A DNA stretch of 64,000 bases from Halobaculum marinum. Its GTDB lineage: Archaea > Halobacteriota > Halobacteria > Halobacteriales > Haloferacaceae. Below are positions 1 through 8,501 of this stretch, in pieces. The position numbers and the translations under genes were made by a program. The notes beneath the pieces were generated by a model. The model worked only from the letters and a program-made list of their open reading frames with translations, was not told the DNA's origin and searched no databases. Numbering within the stretch: the first letter of the stretch is position 1; every line of letters begins with the position of its first letter. The stretch lies in assembly GCF_029338555.1 (NCBI RefSeq), contig NZ_CP119989.1:2604001-2668000 (forward strand), in the 5' to 3' direction.

Positions 1-248
1 TCCTGATCGTCCTGTCGTTCACCTTCATGATCGTCGAACCGCACGGCGGGATGGTGCTGTCCGTCCTCGTGCTCGGGATGGTGGTCGCCGACTTCTTCGA
101 GTACGAGGCGCGCCGCGTCGAAGCGCGCAACGACATGGAGATGGACCGCCCCAACAGCGCACTCGCCGCCTCCGCGCTCGTCGTCGCCTACGCCGGCTAC
201 CAGTCGCTGTTCTTCATCGTCGCGCCGGTGTGGAACGCCATCGTCTGA
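1..248 (+). CDS. Membrane protein, C-terminal part
   Basis: The reading frame is open from the window edge, so the gene begins upstream; an internal ATG at 27 is not taken as the start. The visible part has two hydrophobic stretches, one around GGMVLSVLVLGMVVADFF and one near the C-terminus (ALVVAYAGYQSLFFIVAPVW), separated by a charged loop rich in Arg and Glu. It therefore looks like the end of a multi-pass integral membrane protein. I do not recognise the family and assign no function. Confidence 0.6.
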   Translation, partial: LIVLSFTFMIVEPHGGMVLSVLVLGMVVADFFEYEARRVEARNDMEMDRPNSALAASALVVAYAGYQSLFFIVAPVWNAIV

Positions 249-346
249 GGCGACCCACACCGCGACGCGTTCTCACTCGGACCACCACCGCACTCCCGAA
301 CCGCCGGGAGGCGAACCCCTTTCCGCGCACTCGCGCACCGACGCGT

Positions 347-1342
347 ATGGCTAGCTACGACACCGCGCTGTTCGTCGGCGGCACGCGCTTCATCGGTCGC
401 CACACCGTCGAGGCGTTCCTGGAGGCCGGCTACGAGGTGACGACCGTCACGCGCGGCGAGCACGACGACCCGTTCGCCGACCGCGACGGCGTGGACAACC
501 GCACCGGCGACCGGACCGTCCGCGCGGACCTCGAAGCCGCCCGCGACGCCGTCGACCCGGACGTGGTCGTCGACTTCGTCGGCCTCCACCCCGGCGAGGT
601 GCGCGCGGCGACCGACGTGTTCGCCGACAGCCGCTACGTGTACGTTTCCTCGGGGTCGGCGTACGTCCCCGGCGACGTGCCGATGCGCGAGGACGAGACG
701 GACCTGCACCCCTGTGACCCGGAGCAGGAGGACGAGGACTCAGTCGAGACGTACGGCCCGCGCAAGGCCGAGTGCGACCGCGCGGTGTTCGCGGCCGCCG
801 AGGAAGGCGTCGAGGCGATGGCCGTCCGCCCGATGCTCGTGCAGGGGCCACACGACTACACCGAGCGCTTCGGCTACTGGGTGCACCGCGTGGCCGAACA
901 CGACCGCGTGCTGGTGCCCGGCGACGGCGGGTCACTGCTCCACCGCGTGTACGTGCGGGACCTCGCGGACGCGCTCTTGCGCGTCGCCGAAGATGGTGAG
1001 CCGGGGGAGGCGTACAACGCCGCCGACCGCTCGGCGTACTCACTGGGTCGGTCGCTACAGCTGATCGCCGACGCGCTCGACACCGAGGTCGATGTCGTCA
1101 CCGCCAGCGAGCGAGAGTTGGCCGCCCACGACGTGGAGCCGACGGCGTTCCCGCTGTACACGCCCGACCCGATGCTCGTCTCGACCGACAAACTCGCCGC
1201 GCTTGGGTGGGAGTCGACGCCGCCGGCAGAGGCCGTCGCCGAGACCGCGCGGGCGCACGTTGACGCCGGCGTCACGGGTCCCGAGGAGTCGTTAGACCGG
1301 GAGACGGAGGAAGCCGTGATCGACGCGCTGCACGGGGAGTAG
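347..1342 (+). CDS. NAD-dependent epimerase/dehydratase, first of tandem pair
   Basis: A 331-residue extended short-chain dehydrogenase. The N-terminal Rossmann motif GGTRFIGRH follows the first strand, and the region YVSSGSAY with a later YGPRKAE supplies the Tyr-x-x-x-Lys type active site. The start is the ATG at 347, because it puts the dinucleotide fold right at the N-terminus; the frame is open further upstream only through GC bias. The next gene is a close paralogue in the same direction. The substrate is unknown: the family acts on nucleotide sugars, flavonoid-like compounds or RNA (CSP41-type), and nothing nearby discriminates. Confidence 0.85.
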   Translation: MASYDTALFVGGTRFIGRHTVEAFLEAGYEVTTVTRGEHDDPFADRDGVDNRTGDRTVRADLEAARDAVDPDVVVDFVGLHPGEVRAATDVFADSRYVYVSSGSAYVPGDVPMREDETDLHPCDPEQEDEDSVETYGPRKAECDRAVFAAAEEGVEAMAVRPMLVQGPHDYTERFGYWVHRVAEHDRVLVPGDGGSLLHRVYVRDLADALLRVAEDGEPGEAYNAADRSAYSLGRSLQLIADALDTEVDVVTASERELAAHDVEPTAFPLYTPDPMLVSTDKLAALGWESTPPAEAVAETARAHVDAGVTGPEESLDRETEEAVIDALHGE

Positions 1343-1408
1343 CGGGACGTACCGGCGAAGCCGTCGAGGACCGCGCCCTTTTCGATGCCCGCCCGCCACG
1401 CACCTCGT

Positions 1409-2401
1409 ATGGCAGACACCGCGCTCGTCATCGGCGGCACGCGCTTCATCGGGCGACACGTCGTCGAGGACCTGCTCGACAACGACTACGAGGTGACGAT
1501 CTTCAACCGCGGCAACCACGACAACCCGTTCGCGGACCACGACGACGTGAGCCACGTCGAGGGTGACCGCCGCGACGACACCGACCTGAAGGCAGCGGCG
1601 CTGTCGGTCCAACCGGACATCGTCATCGACTGCGTCGCCTACTACCCGGAGGACGTGCGCGTCGCGGTCGACGTGTTCGCCGACGTGGACGGCTACGTGT
1701 ACATCTCCTCGGGGTCGGCGTACGGCGTCGAGGAGATTCCCAAGCGCGAGGACGAGACGGAACTGTGTGACTGCACCGAGGAGCAGGCGACCGACGACTC
1801 TCACGCCTCCTACGGCCCGCGCAAAGCCGAGGGCGACCGCATCGTGTTCGAGGCCGCCGAAGACGGCGTGAACGCGATGAGCCTCCGCCCGTGCATCGTG
1901 TACGGTCCCCACGACTACACCGAGCGCCTCGACTACTGGATCGACCGCGTGCTCAACTACGACCGCGTCGTCGTCCCCGGCGACGGCCAGAACCTCTGGC
2001 ACCGCGCGTACGTCGAAGACGTGGCGAGCGCCCTCCGCGTCGTCGCCGAGGAGGGTGAGCCTGGCGAGTCGTACAACGTCGGCGACCGCACGCTGGTGAC
2101 GATGGAGGAGATGGTCGATCTGATCGCCGAAGCTGCCGACACCGACTGTGAGGTCGTCCACGCGGGCGAGCACGAGTTGGCGGCCGCCGACCTCTCGCCG
2201 GACGACTTCATCCTCTACCGCGACTACCCGCACGTCCTCGACACGAACAAGCTCGCGGCGCTCGGCTGGGAGTCGACGCCGCTGACGGAGGCGATGGAGC
2301 GCAGCGTCGCCGACCACCGTGACAGCGACCGCGACGGCAGCGAGCACGACCCCGGTCGCGACGCAGAAGAGCGCGTGCTCGGCGTGCTCGACACGCTCTG
2401 A
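1409..2401 (+). CDS. NAD-dependent epimerase/dehydratase, second of tandem pair
   Basis: A 330-residue paralogue of the preceding gene. It shares GGTRFIGRHVVE at the N-terminus, the YISSGSAYGVEE block, the YGPRKAEGD segment carrying the catalytic Tyr and Lys, and the stretch around the PGDG loop and the C-terminal LAALGWESTP. The start is the ATG at 1409; an upstream in-frame ATG at 1385 would add eight residues before the Rossmann fold and is less likely. The pair most likely arose by tandem duplication and has diverged enough to suggest different substrates. The reaction is an inference from the fold only. Confidence 0.85.
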   Translation: MADTALVIGGTRFIGRHVVEDLLDNDYEVTIFNRGNHDNPFADHDDVSHVEGDRRDDTDLKAAALSVQPDIVIDCVAYYPEDVRVAVDVFADVDGYVYISSGSAYGVEEIPKREDETELCDCTEEQATDDSHASYGPRKAEGDRIVFEAAEDGVNAMSLRPCIVYGPHDYTERLDYWIDRVLNYDRVVVPGDGQNLWHRAYVEDVASALRVVAEEGEPGESYNVGDRTLVTMEEMVDLIAEAADTDCEVVHAGEHELAAADLSPDDFILYRDYPHVLDTNKLAALGWESTPLTEAMERSVADHRDSDRDGSEHDPGRDAEERVLGVLDTL

Positions 2402-2433
2402 GGCAGCAGATCCAGCGGGGGGTGGCGGCGTCG

Positions 2434-3132
2434 CTACCGCCCGTCGAAGGTCTCGCGGTGGCGCTCCATCTGCGCCACTTCGTCTTCCAACCACTCGCGG
2501 AACCACTTCACGCGCTTGATGCGCTCGTGCGCGATGGACTCGGCGGTGTCGCTCTCGACGCGCGAGGCGTGTTCGCGCCCACGTTCGAGCACCCGCTGGA
2601 CCATCTCGGCGGCGTCCATGTGCGTGCGTGCCTCGTACCCCATGCGGAGGATCATGAGCGCGGTGCCGTTGGCACCGACCTTGTCGAGCAGGTCAGCCTC
2701 GATCAGACAGCGCGTCTCCAGCGACAGGTCCGACAGCGGCCCCTGGTAGGAGTGGTCCTCGACGGACGAGCACACCTCGGCGACGAACGACTCCGGGTAG
2801 TCGCCGTGCGTCTCCAGGTACTGGCGCGCGACGCGGGCGCCCTCGTCGGCGTGGACGTCCTGGTCGGCCTCCAGTTTCGACACGTCGTGGAAGAGGGCGG
2901 CCACGCGCACCACGTCTGTGTCGGCGCCCTCCTTGGCGGCGATGCGCCCCGCGATGTCGACGACGTTGAGGATGTGGTTGAAGCGGTACTCCGCCGAGTG
3001 CCACGGGTACCACCGCATCCGCCCGCCGTCCTCCTCGCTCTCGACGGAGGCGGCGAGGTACTCCCGGACGAAGTGCTCCATGTCGGCGAACTCCTCGTCG
3101 GTGACGCGGGAGCCTTTTATCTCGACGCCCAC
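2434..3132 (-). CDS. HD domain metal-dependent phosphohydrolase
   Basis: About 232 residues. The HD-superfamily metal ligands are visible in order: a His in FNHILNV, the His-Asp pair in ALFHDVSK, a His in VEDHS and an Asp in EADLLDKVGANG. Such proteins hydrolyse phosphate esters, often of nucleotides. The start is uncertain: GTG at 3132 gives MGVEIKG, GTG at 3141 adds three residues, and an ATG at 3081 also exists. The gene converges with the tandem epimerases and is divergent from alaX. Substrate unknown. Confidence 0.8.
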   Translation of the reverse strand: MGVEIKGSRVTDEEFADMEHFVREYLAASVESEEDGGRMRWYPWHSAEYRFNHILNVVDIAGRIAAKEGADTDVVRVAALFHDVSKLEADQDVHADEGARVARQYLETHGDYPESFVAEVCSSVEDHSYQGPLSDLSLETRCLIEADLLDKVGANGTALMILRMGYEARTHMDAAEMVQRVLERGREHASRVESDTAESIAHERIKRVKWFREWLEDEVAQMERHRETFDGR

Positions 3133-3342
3133 GGCTCCCACCCCCGGCTTGGTTCCATTCGCAAAGAGACGAACGATGTTCTCATTACGGAACGATACGG
3201 CGTGATTCGTCCTTAGTCGTTACGACAGGTCGGGCCGCGCGCCCGCGCGTCGGCCACCGCCGTGGGCGTTCCTCGGCCCGCGGACCCCGCTGACCGACCG
3301 CGTGAGCTAACGGATAAGTGCGCTGGGGGTCCACCACCGGGT

Positions 3343-4104
3343 ATGACCGAACAGCGCTACCTCGCCGACAGCACGGTCGGCGAGTTTGAGGCGACCGTCG
3401 AGCGGGCACTCGACGACCGGGTCGTCCTCGACCGCACGTACTTCTACCCCACCGGCGGGGGCCAACCGCACGACACGGGCACCCTGCACGTGATCGGCGA
3501 CAGCCTGTCCGTCGACGGCGACGCGGACGACGACGGCTGGACGTTCGAGGTGGTCGACGTGGAGAAGACCGACACCGTCTACCACCACCTCGACGGCGCC
3601 GCACCCCCAGAGGGGACCCGCGTCCGGGGGACGGTCGACTGGGACCGCCGCGAAGCCCACATGCGCTACCACACCGCCCAACACCTCCTGTCGGCGGTGC
3701 TGCTCGACGAGTTCGGCGCGCGCACCGTCGGCAACCAACTGTACACGGACCGCGCCCGCCTCGACGCCGAGTACCCGAAGTTCTCCGACGACGACCTCGC
3801 GACCGTCGAGGCGCGCATGAACGCGCTCGTCGACGACGCCCTCCCGGTGCGCACCTACACGATGGACCGCGCCGACGCCGAGGCGGAGTTGGACACCGAG
3901 CGCACGCGGATCGACCTGCTACCGGATTCGATCACCGAGTTGCGGATCGTCGAGATCGGTGACCCGGACGACCCGTTCGACCGGACCGCCTGCGCCGGCA
4001 CGCACGTCGCGAACACCGGGGCGGTCGGCGCGGTGACGATCACCGGGCGGACGACGCAGGGCGGCGAGAAGGAGCGCGTCGAGTTTACGCTCGCGGACTC
4101 CTGA
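3343..4104 (+). CDS. alaX: Alanyl-tRNA editing protein AlaX
   Basis: A 253-residue stand-alone homologue of the AlaRS editing domain; it deacylates Ser-tRNA(Ala) or Gly-tRNA(Ala) in trans. The zinc ligands are the HxxxH motif at H110/H114 (RYHTAQHLLS) and the CxxxH motif at C217/H221 (ACAGTH). The N-terminal region TYFYPTGGGQPHDTG is the usual start of the editing domain. The ATG at 3343 places this domain near the N-terminus; the upstream open frame is not conserved-looking. The C-terminus GRTTQGGEKERVEF is also typical. Apparently a single-gene unit. Confidence 0.9.
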   Translation: MTEQRYLADSTVGEFEATVERALDDRVVLDRTYFYPTGGGQPHDTGTLHVIGDSLSVDGDADDDGWTFEVVDVEKTDTVYHHLDGAAPPEGTRVRGTVDWDRREAHMRYHTAQHLLSAVLLDEFGARTVGNQLYTDRARLDAEYPKFSDDDLATVEARMNALVDDALPVRTYTMDRADAEAELDTERTRIDLLPDSITELRIVEIGDPDDPFDRTACAGTHVANTGAVGAVTITGRTTQGGEKERVEFTLADS

Positions 4105-4165
4105 GCGAGTCCGCGGGTGAGGCGGCGCCCGAACCGATTTCACGCCTGATATTCGGGTCAGTAGG

Positions 4166-4171
4166 TATATA
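4166..4171 (+). promoter_or_regulatory. TATA element of the FlaD/E-actin operon
   Basis: TATATA in an otherwise GC-rich leader. Transcription would be expected to begin about 25 bases downstream, near 4193-4197, some 30 bases before the ATG at 4227. It is the only obvious promoter before the three-gene operon. Confidence 0.5.
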
Positions 4172-4226
4172 CGACGATTCCGGATAGGGGCAGGTAGCGG
4201 CACAGGGAGTGCGGACGATCCAGAAC

Positions 4227-4685
4227 ATGCTCAGACCGAGCGATTACGACCCAAAGGAGTTGCGAGCGTTGACGGGAGCGGCGGCGCCGACGCACGCCGA
4301 CGAGGAGCCTGCCCGGTGGACGGAACCGGACGACTTCCTCGGCCGAGCGGATGCGCGCGTGCGGGCGGCGCAGGTGGAAGACGCCTTCCTCCTTCAGGCG
4401 GCGTCCGGCGGCGCGAGCAGGCCCTACCTCCCGAGTCTCCCGGACTCGGTGGTTGGGACCCAACTCGTGCTCGACTGGTTACGCTACCTCGTCGGCGTCG
4501 GCGGGCGCGAACGCGCCCGCGAGGCGCTCGCCCTCTATCGGGACGTAGAGTGGCTCACCGAGTCCGTCGAGGACGACCTCGAACGGTACCTCGAAGCCTT
4601 CGACGAGACTGAAGGCATGCGACTCGAGTTCGGCCACCATCGGACGAGCCTGCTGTTCGTCGCCCGCCTCGCCGCGCTCCGATAA
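4227..4685 (+). CDS. FlaD/E (ArlD/E)-domain protein
   Basis: A 152-residue protein starting MLRPSDYDPKELRAL, a start typical of haloarchaeal FlaD/E proteins. The C-terminal half (LPSLPDSVVGTQLVLDWLRYLV followed by an Ala/Glu-rich helix and an EYL-like end) matches the archaellum accessory FlaD/E domain, which in archaella belongs to the cytoplasmic C/D/E complex linking the motor to chemotaxis. A GTG start at 4209 is possible. No other archaellum gene is near. The stop lies two bases before the start of the actin-like gene, so the two are probably co-translated. A role with the actin rather than the archaellum is my inference. Confidence 0.75.
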   Translation: MLRPSDYDPKELRALTGAAAPTHADEEPARWTEPDDFLGRADARVRAAQVEDAFLLQAASGGASRPYLPSLPDSVVGTQLVLDWLRYLVGVGGRERAREALALYRDVEWLTESVEDDLERYLEAFDETEGMRLEFGHHRTSLLFVARLAALR

Positions 4686-4687
4686 CT

Positions 4688-5755
4688 ATGTCAGCAGAAT
4701 CCGACTCAGCCGACGACAGCTTCGAATCCAGCAACCCGACGCCGATCGGCGTCAAACTCGGCTCCACCCGGACCGTCCTCCGATACCGGGACGCCGACGA
4801 CGACGACATGACCACCGTGCGGACACTCACGTGTCTCGCCCTCTACGAAGACGCGATCACCGGCGACGAGAAGGCCCTGTTCGGGGAACAGGCCGCCGCC
4901 GAGTACCCCGACCGCGTCCAGTACATGCTTCGCTCGGGCCTCCCGGAAGACGACGACCGCGCGGAACTCGCCGGGCGGTTCTTCCGTGAACTCCTCTCGG
5001 CCAACGGCGTCCCGCAAGACTCCGCCGTCGTGTACGCCATCCCGACGATGGAGAACGACGACGGCCTGGAGAACCTCACCGACGTCATCGAGTCCTCCAA
5101 CATCGGCGCGCACACGATGCGCGCGTACCCCGAGTCGCTGTGTGGCGCCATCCCCGCGATGGGCGACGGCGTCGAGGCGGTCTCGGACGTGTTCATCTCC
5201 GTGAACATGGGCTCGACGAACCTCGAGGCGTGTGCGTACCGCCGCGGCGACCAGCTCGTGCCCTTCTCCACCGGCTCGGTGACGGGCAACGACGTCGACC
5301 GCCGCATCGTCGCCAACGTCGAGGAGGAGACGCAGGGGCGTGTCCACGTCGACCTGACGACCGCCCGCGAGTACAAAGAGGAGCACGGCAACGTCGGCAA
5401 CTTCGAGCCGTTCTCGGACGTGATCCAGCAGCCCGGCGGCGGCTCCCACGAGTTCACCATCGAGGACAGCGTCGTCGACGCGCTCGACTGGTACCTCGAC
5501 GCCGCCGTCGACGAGGTCGCCAACGAGTTCCTCCCCGAACTCGCCAACGACTACATGAAGGTGTACCAGCTCTCGCTGGGCAACGACATCGCGCTCACCG
5601 GCGGCATGGCGTGCATCCCGGGGCTCCCCGAGGAGTTCGAGCGCCGCCTCAGCGCCGAACTCGACCGCGACGTGAACGTCGTCGTCCCCGACGAGCCGGA
5701 CCTCGCCGCGGCGGAGGGCGCCCGACGCATCGCCGAGAAGCTCGCCGAGCAGTAA
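4688..5755 (+). CDS. Actin/MreB-fold ATPase (volactin-like)
   Basis: A 355-residue member of the actin/Hsp70/sugar kinase fold. The phosphate-1 loop is IGVKLGSTRT (residues 20-29), phosphate-2 is VFISVNMGSTNLE (168-180) and the adenosine loop is IALTGGMACIPGL (301-313). The length fits MreB-like proteins and the haloarchaeal actins that shape cells (volactin, salactin). The Asp usually seen in the DLG of phosphate-1 is Lys/Leu here (K23-L24) and the Asp of phosphate-2 is N173, so catalysis may be weak or altered. It sits between a FlaD/E-type gene (2-base gap) and a membrane protein gene (6-base gap). Polymer formation is inferred, not shown. Confidence 0.8.
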   Translation: MSAESDSADDSFESSNPTPIGVKLGSTRTVLRYRDADDDDMTTVRTLTCLALYEDAITGDEKALFGEQAAAEYPDRVQYMLRSGLPEDDDRAELAGRFFRELLSANGVPQDSAVVYAIPTMENDDGLENLTDVIESSNIGAHTMRAYPESLCGAIPAMGDGVEAVSDVFISVNMGSTNLEACAYRRGDQLVPFSTGSVTGNDVDRRIVANVEEETQGRVHVDLTTAREYKEEHGNVGNFEPFSDVIQQPGGGSHEFTIEDSVVDALDWYLDAAVDEVANEFLPELANDYMKVYQLSLGNDIALTGGMACIPGLPEEFERRLSAELDRDVNVVVPDEPDLAAAEGARRIAEKLAEQ

Positions 5756-5761
5756 GGCGCG

Positions 5762-6571
5762 ATGAGCGGCTTCGACTTCGAGCGCGACGACCCGGACGCT
5801 CGGGACGACCCCGAGCCGGGACCGACCGAGACGGACACCACGGCCGACAGCGGCGTGTCGTTCGCCGCCGACGCCGACACGGTCGTCTCGCCCGCCGAGC
5901 CGGTGCCGCTCCCCGACGACCTCGATCCTGACGCGACTCGTTCCTCACCCGCCAGCGCCGGCGACGGCCCGGGTGGCCCCGTCGACGACACCCTCCTGTA
6001 CGCCGGTGAGGAGCCGCAGGCGGACCTGTCGGTCGCTGACGGGCGCCTCGTCGCGACGAGCCACCGCGTCCTCGCGTACGCCCCCGACGACGACGAGCGG
6101 GCAACGCTGCGAGACGTCCACCGCGTGAACGTCCGCGAAGTACGGCTGTCGTCGACCGGCACCGACTGGCTGGTCCGCCCCATCGCCTACTGCGTGCTGG
6201 GCGGGCTCGCGATGGTGCTCGGCGGGTCGATGGTCTCGTTCGACGCGATGTCGACGACGATGCCCGAGGGTGCCGGCGCGACGGGCGTCGGCGGCCTGCT
6301 GTCGATGATCGGCGGCGTCCTGTCGGTGCTGGCGCTCGTCGACGACCTCCTGCGCGTGGGGGGCGCGCTCACGCTGCTCGTCGGCGCCGCGCTGCTGGGC
6401 GTGTACGCCTACACCCGCGGGCGCGAGGTCGTCGTCAAGACCGAGGGAGAGGCCGACACGCTCCGCGTCGACGCGGGCGACGCCGACGGCGACGCCGTCG
6501 AGCGCTTCCGCGCAAAGGCAGAACTAGAGCGTGCGTCAGGCGGTCGATTGAAACAGTTGTTCCGGCGATAG
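5762..6571 (+). CDS. PH-like domain membrane protein
   Basis: A 269-residue protein with three parts: an acidic, disordered N-terminus (about residues 1-75), a bacterial-PH-like segment (LLYAGEEPQADLSVADGRLV followed by ATSHRVLAY, about 79-135), and hydrophobic helices between roughly 140 and 220, then a cytoplasmic tail rich in Arg and Lys at the very end. Such PH-like domains often sit on membranes. Six bases after the actin-like gene, so it is probably its membrane partner; that is an inference from operon position. I find no catalytic motif. Confidence 0.65.
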   Translation: MSGFDFERDDPDARDDPEPGPTETDTTADSGVSFAADADTVVSPAEPVPLPDDLDPDATRSSPASAGDGPGGPVDDTLLYAGEEPQADLSVADGRLVATSHRVLAYAPDDDERATLRDVHRVNVREVRLSSTGTDWLVRPIAYCVLGGLAMVLGGSMVSFDAMSTTMPEGAGATGVGGLLSMIGGVLSVLALVDDLLRVGGALTLLVGAALLGVYAYTRGREVVVKTEGEADTLRVDAGDADGDAVERFRAKAELERASGGRLKQLFRR

Positions 6572-6634
6572 CGCGGCGCCGGTGTGGCGCCGCCGTCGCC
6601 GTGCGGTCGGTCGGTGTGGCTGGCTCTTACGCGC

Positions 6635-7777
6635 TTACAGTTCGCCGAGCTTGCGGAGCAGCTGGCCGCGGTAGCGCTCGTCGGCGGTGACGCCCTTCAC
6701 TTCGAGCACGTTGCGCTCCAACTTGTCGAGCGCGACGTGGAACGCGTGTTCGGCGCCGTACCCCTCGCCCGAGCCGGCGACCTGCCCGTGGGTGGTGCGC
6801 AGGCGGATCTGACACTGGATGAGCGGCGTGCCACGGAGCTTCTCTTTGTGCTCGTGGAAGCGCACGTGCGCGTGGAGGACGCGCATCTCCTGGTACTTGT
6901 TCGCCACCTGCCCGATCGAGTTGCGCACGTCCTCGCGGGTGAGCGTGTCGAGCAGGCCGACGTTCGTCACCTGCACGTCCATCGCGTCCTCCTCGGTGAA
7001 CGTGAGCGCGCGCAGCACGTCCGTCTTCGTCAGCACGCCGGCGACGAGGTCGTCGCGCTCCTCGGGGGTGACGACGAGGCCGCTCACGTCGTTGTCCATC
7101 ATCAGCTCGACGGCGTCGCGCACCGACTCGCTCGCGGTGATCGTGAGCACCGGCGACGACATCATGTCGTACACCGGCAGGTCGAGCATCCGGTCGATGT
7201 CGCCGCTGCGGTCGCCGCGCCCCTGCCGCTCGTCGTCACGGATGACGAAGTCGACGATGTCGTGGGTGGTGAGGATCCCCTCCAGCCGACCGTTCTCGTT
7301 GACCACCGGGAGCCGCGAGATGCCGTTCTCGCGCAGGCGGTTGATCGCCTTGCCGACGTGGGCGTCCTCCGGCACCGTCACCACGTCGCCGGTGTAGATG
7401 TCGTCGACGGTGAGCGCGTCGAGATTGTCGAGTACCGCCGAGAGGATGTCGTCGACGGCCACGATGCCGTACAGCCGCTCACCCTCGTAGACGGGCGCGA
7501 CCTTCACGTTCCCCTCGACGAGGACGCGTGCCACCTCGCGCACGTCTTCGGTGCGGGTGACCTCGGGGGCGTGCTTCATCAGCGCAGCCGCCCGGGTGTC
7601 GTCGTCGACGCGCGAGTTGATGAGCTCGCGCTCGCCGATGACGCCCGCGTACTCGCCGTCCTCCATCACGATGATTCCCTTCGGGTTCTCGCGGTCGAAG
7701 ATGGCGCGGATCTTACCCAGTCGCTGATCCGCGTCGACCTCGACGAACTCCGGCACGGCGATGTCTGAAATATCCAT
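6635..7777 (-). CDS. Four-CBS-domain protein with HPF/S30AE-like tail
   Basis: A 380-residue protein. Residues about 1-270 hold four CBS modules, recognisable from repeats such as YAGVIGERELI, LYGIVAVDDIL, LEGILTTHDIV and VAGVLTKTDVL; CBS pairs bind adenine nucleotides. The last 100 residues (from MRVLHAHVRFHEHKEKLRG through AEHAFHVALDKLERNV) resemble the ribosome-associated HPF/S30AE fold. A nucleotide-sensing ribosome hibernation factor is therefore the likely role. It is convergent with the actin operon and forms its own unit. The tail similarity is by eye and needs a profile search. Confidence 0.8.
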   Translation of the reverse strand: MDISDIAVPEFVEVDADQRLGKIRAIFDRENPKGIIVMEDGEYAGVIGERELINSRVDDDTRAAALMKHAPEVTRTEDVREVARVLVEGNVKVAPVYEGERLYGIVAVDDILSAVLDNLDALTVDDIYTGDVVTVPEDAHVGKAINRLRENGISRLPVVNENGRLEGILTTHDIVDFVIRDDERQGRGDRSGDIDRMLDLPVYDMMSSPVLTITASESVRDAVELMMDNDVSGLVVTPEERDDLVAGVLTKTDVLRALTFTEEDAMDVQVTNVGLLDTLTREDVRNSIGQVANKYQEMRVLHAHVRFHEHKEKLRGTPLIQCQIRLRTTHGQVAGSGEGYGAEHAFHVALDKLERNVLEVKGVTADERYRGQLLRKLGEL

Positions 7778-8031
7778 AACTCCAATACGGCAGTACGATC
7801 CCCCGGGTATTGAAGGTTGGTTCGGATCCCAGTAGTGTAGACCGTGTCATGATACAGCATATCACTGCGTGAAATCGACAGACTGCGGCGCCTTCTCGTC
7901 GAAGTCAACGCCAATAACAGTCAAACAGTTGATGTGTGTCGTCGTCGATCTGCCACCCCGTCGTGGCGCTCGCGCGCGCCGAGTCGGTGGCGCCGGAGGA
8001 CGGGAGGTCGTGTGCCCTGTCACCCGCGCCT

Positions 8032-8451
8032 TCAGACGATCCCGTCGCCCTCGCCGATCGGGGTGACGGAGTAGTCGACCGTCTTGGTGTCGGTGGTCGC
8101 GCGCACCTTCCCGACGAACGTCGAGATCTGTTCGAGGTTGCCTTCGAGGATGAACAACTCCATGCAGTTGTGGTCGCCGACGTGGCTGTGGAAGTTCGAG
8201 GCGACGATGTCCTCGTGCTCGTGGCGCAACTGCATCATGCGCTCCTCGACGGTGGTGCCCTCGTAGTCGAACACCACCGTGACGACCCCCATCAGCTCAC
8301 GATCCTCCAGTTTCCGGTCCTCGAACTCACCGAGGAGGTCGCGGGCGGCCTCCCGAAGGAACTCGCTGCGACCGGTGTAGCCGTGTTCCTCGGTGAACTC
8401 GTCGATCCGCTCGACGAGGCTGTCTGGCATCGAGACGCTGATCACGCCCAT
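8032..8451 (-). CDS. nikR: Nickel-responsive regulator NikR
   Basis: A 139-residue ribbon-helix-helix regulator. The N-terminal strand [18 protein letters not shown] and helix [12 protein letters not shown] form the RHH domain. The C-terminal ACT-like domain keeps all four high-affinity nickel ligands at H77, H88, H90 and C96 ([11 protein letters not shown]), matching E. coli H76/H87/H89/C95 shifted by one. It represses or activates nickel uptake or usage genes. No nickel transporter is in the window. An inverted repeat lies directly before its start, suggesting self-control. Confidence 0.9.
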   Translation of the reverse strand: MGVISVSMPDSLVERIDEFTEEHGYTGRSEFLREAARDLLGEFEDRKLEDRELMGVVTVVFDYEGTTVEERMMQLRHEHEDIVASNFHSHVGDHNCMELFILEGNLEQISTFVGKVRATTDTKTVDYSVTPIGEGDGIV

Positions 8452-8455
8452 GTAT

Positions 8456-8476
8456 TAATCGAAGGGCGATCGATTA
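8456..8476. promoter_or_regulatory. Candidate NikR operator
   Basis: A perfect inverted repeat TAATCGA-N7-TCGATTA starting five bases upstream of the nikR start codon. A TATA-like TTTAGTAA (minus strand, 8474-8481) overlaps its distal edge, at the distance expected for leaderless transcription of nikR. Binding here would block initiation. The arms differ from the E. coli GTATGA half-site, so the link to NikR is by position. Confidence 0.5.
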
Positions 8477-8501
8477 CTAAACCTTCCGTATCGACCGACG
8501 A

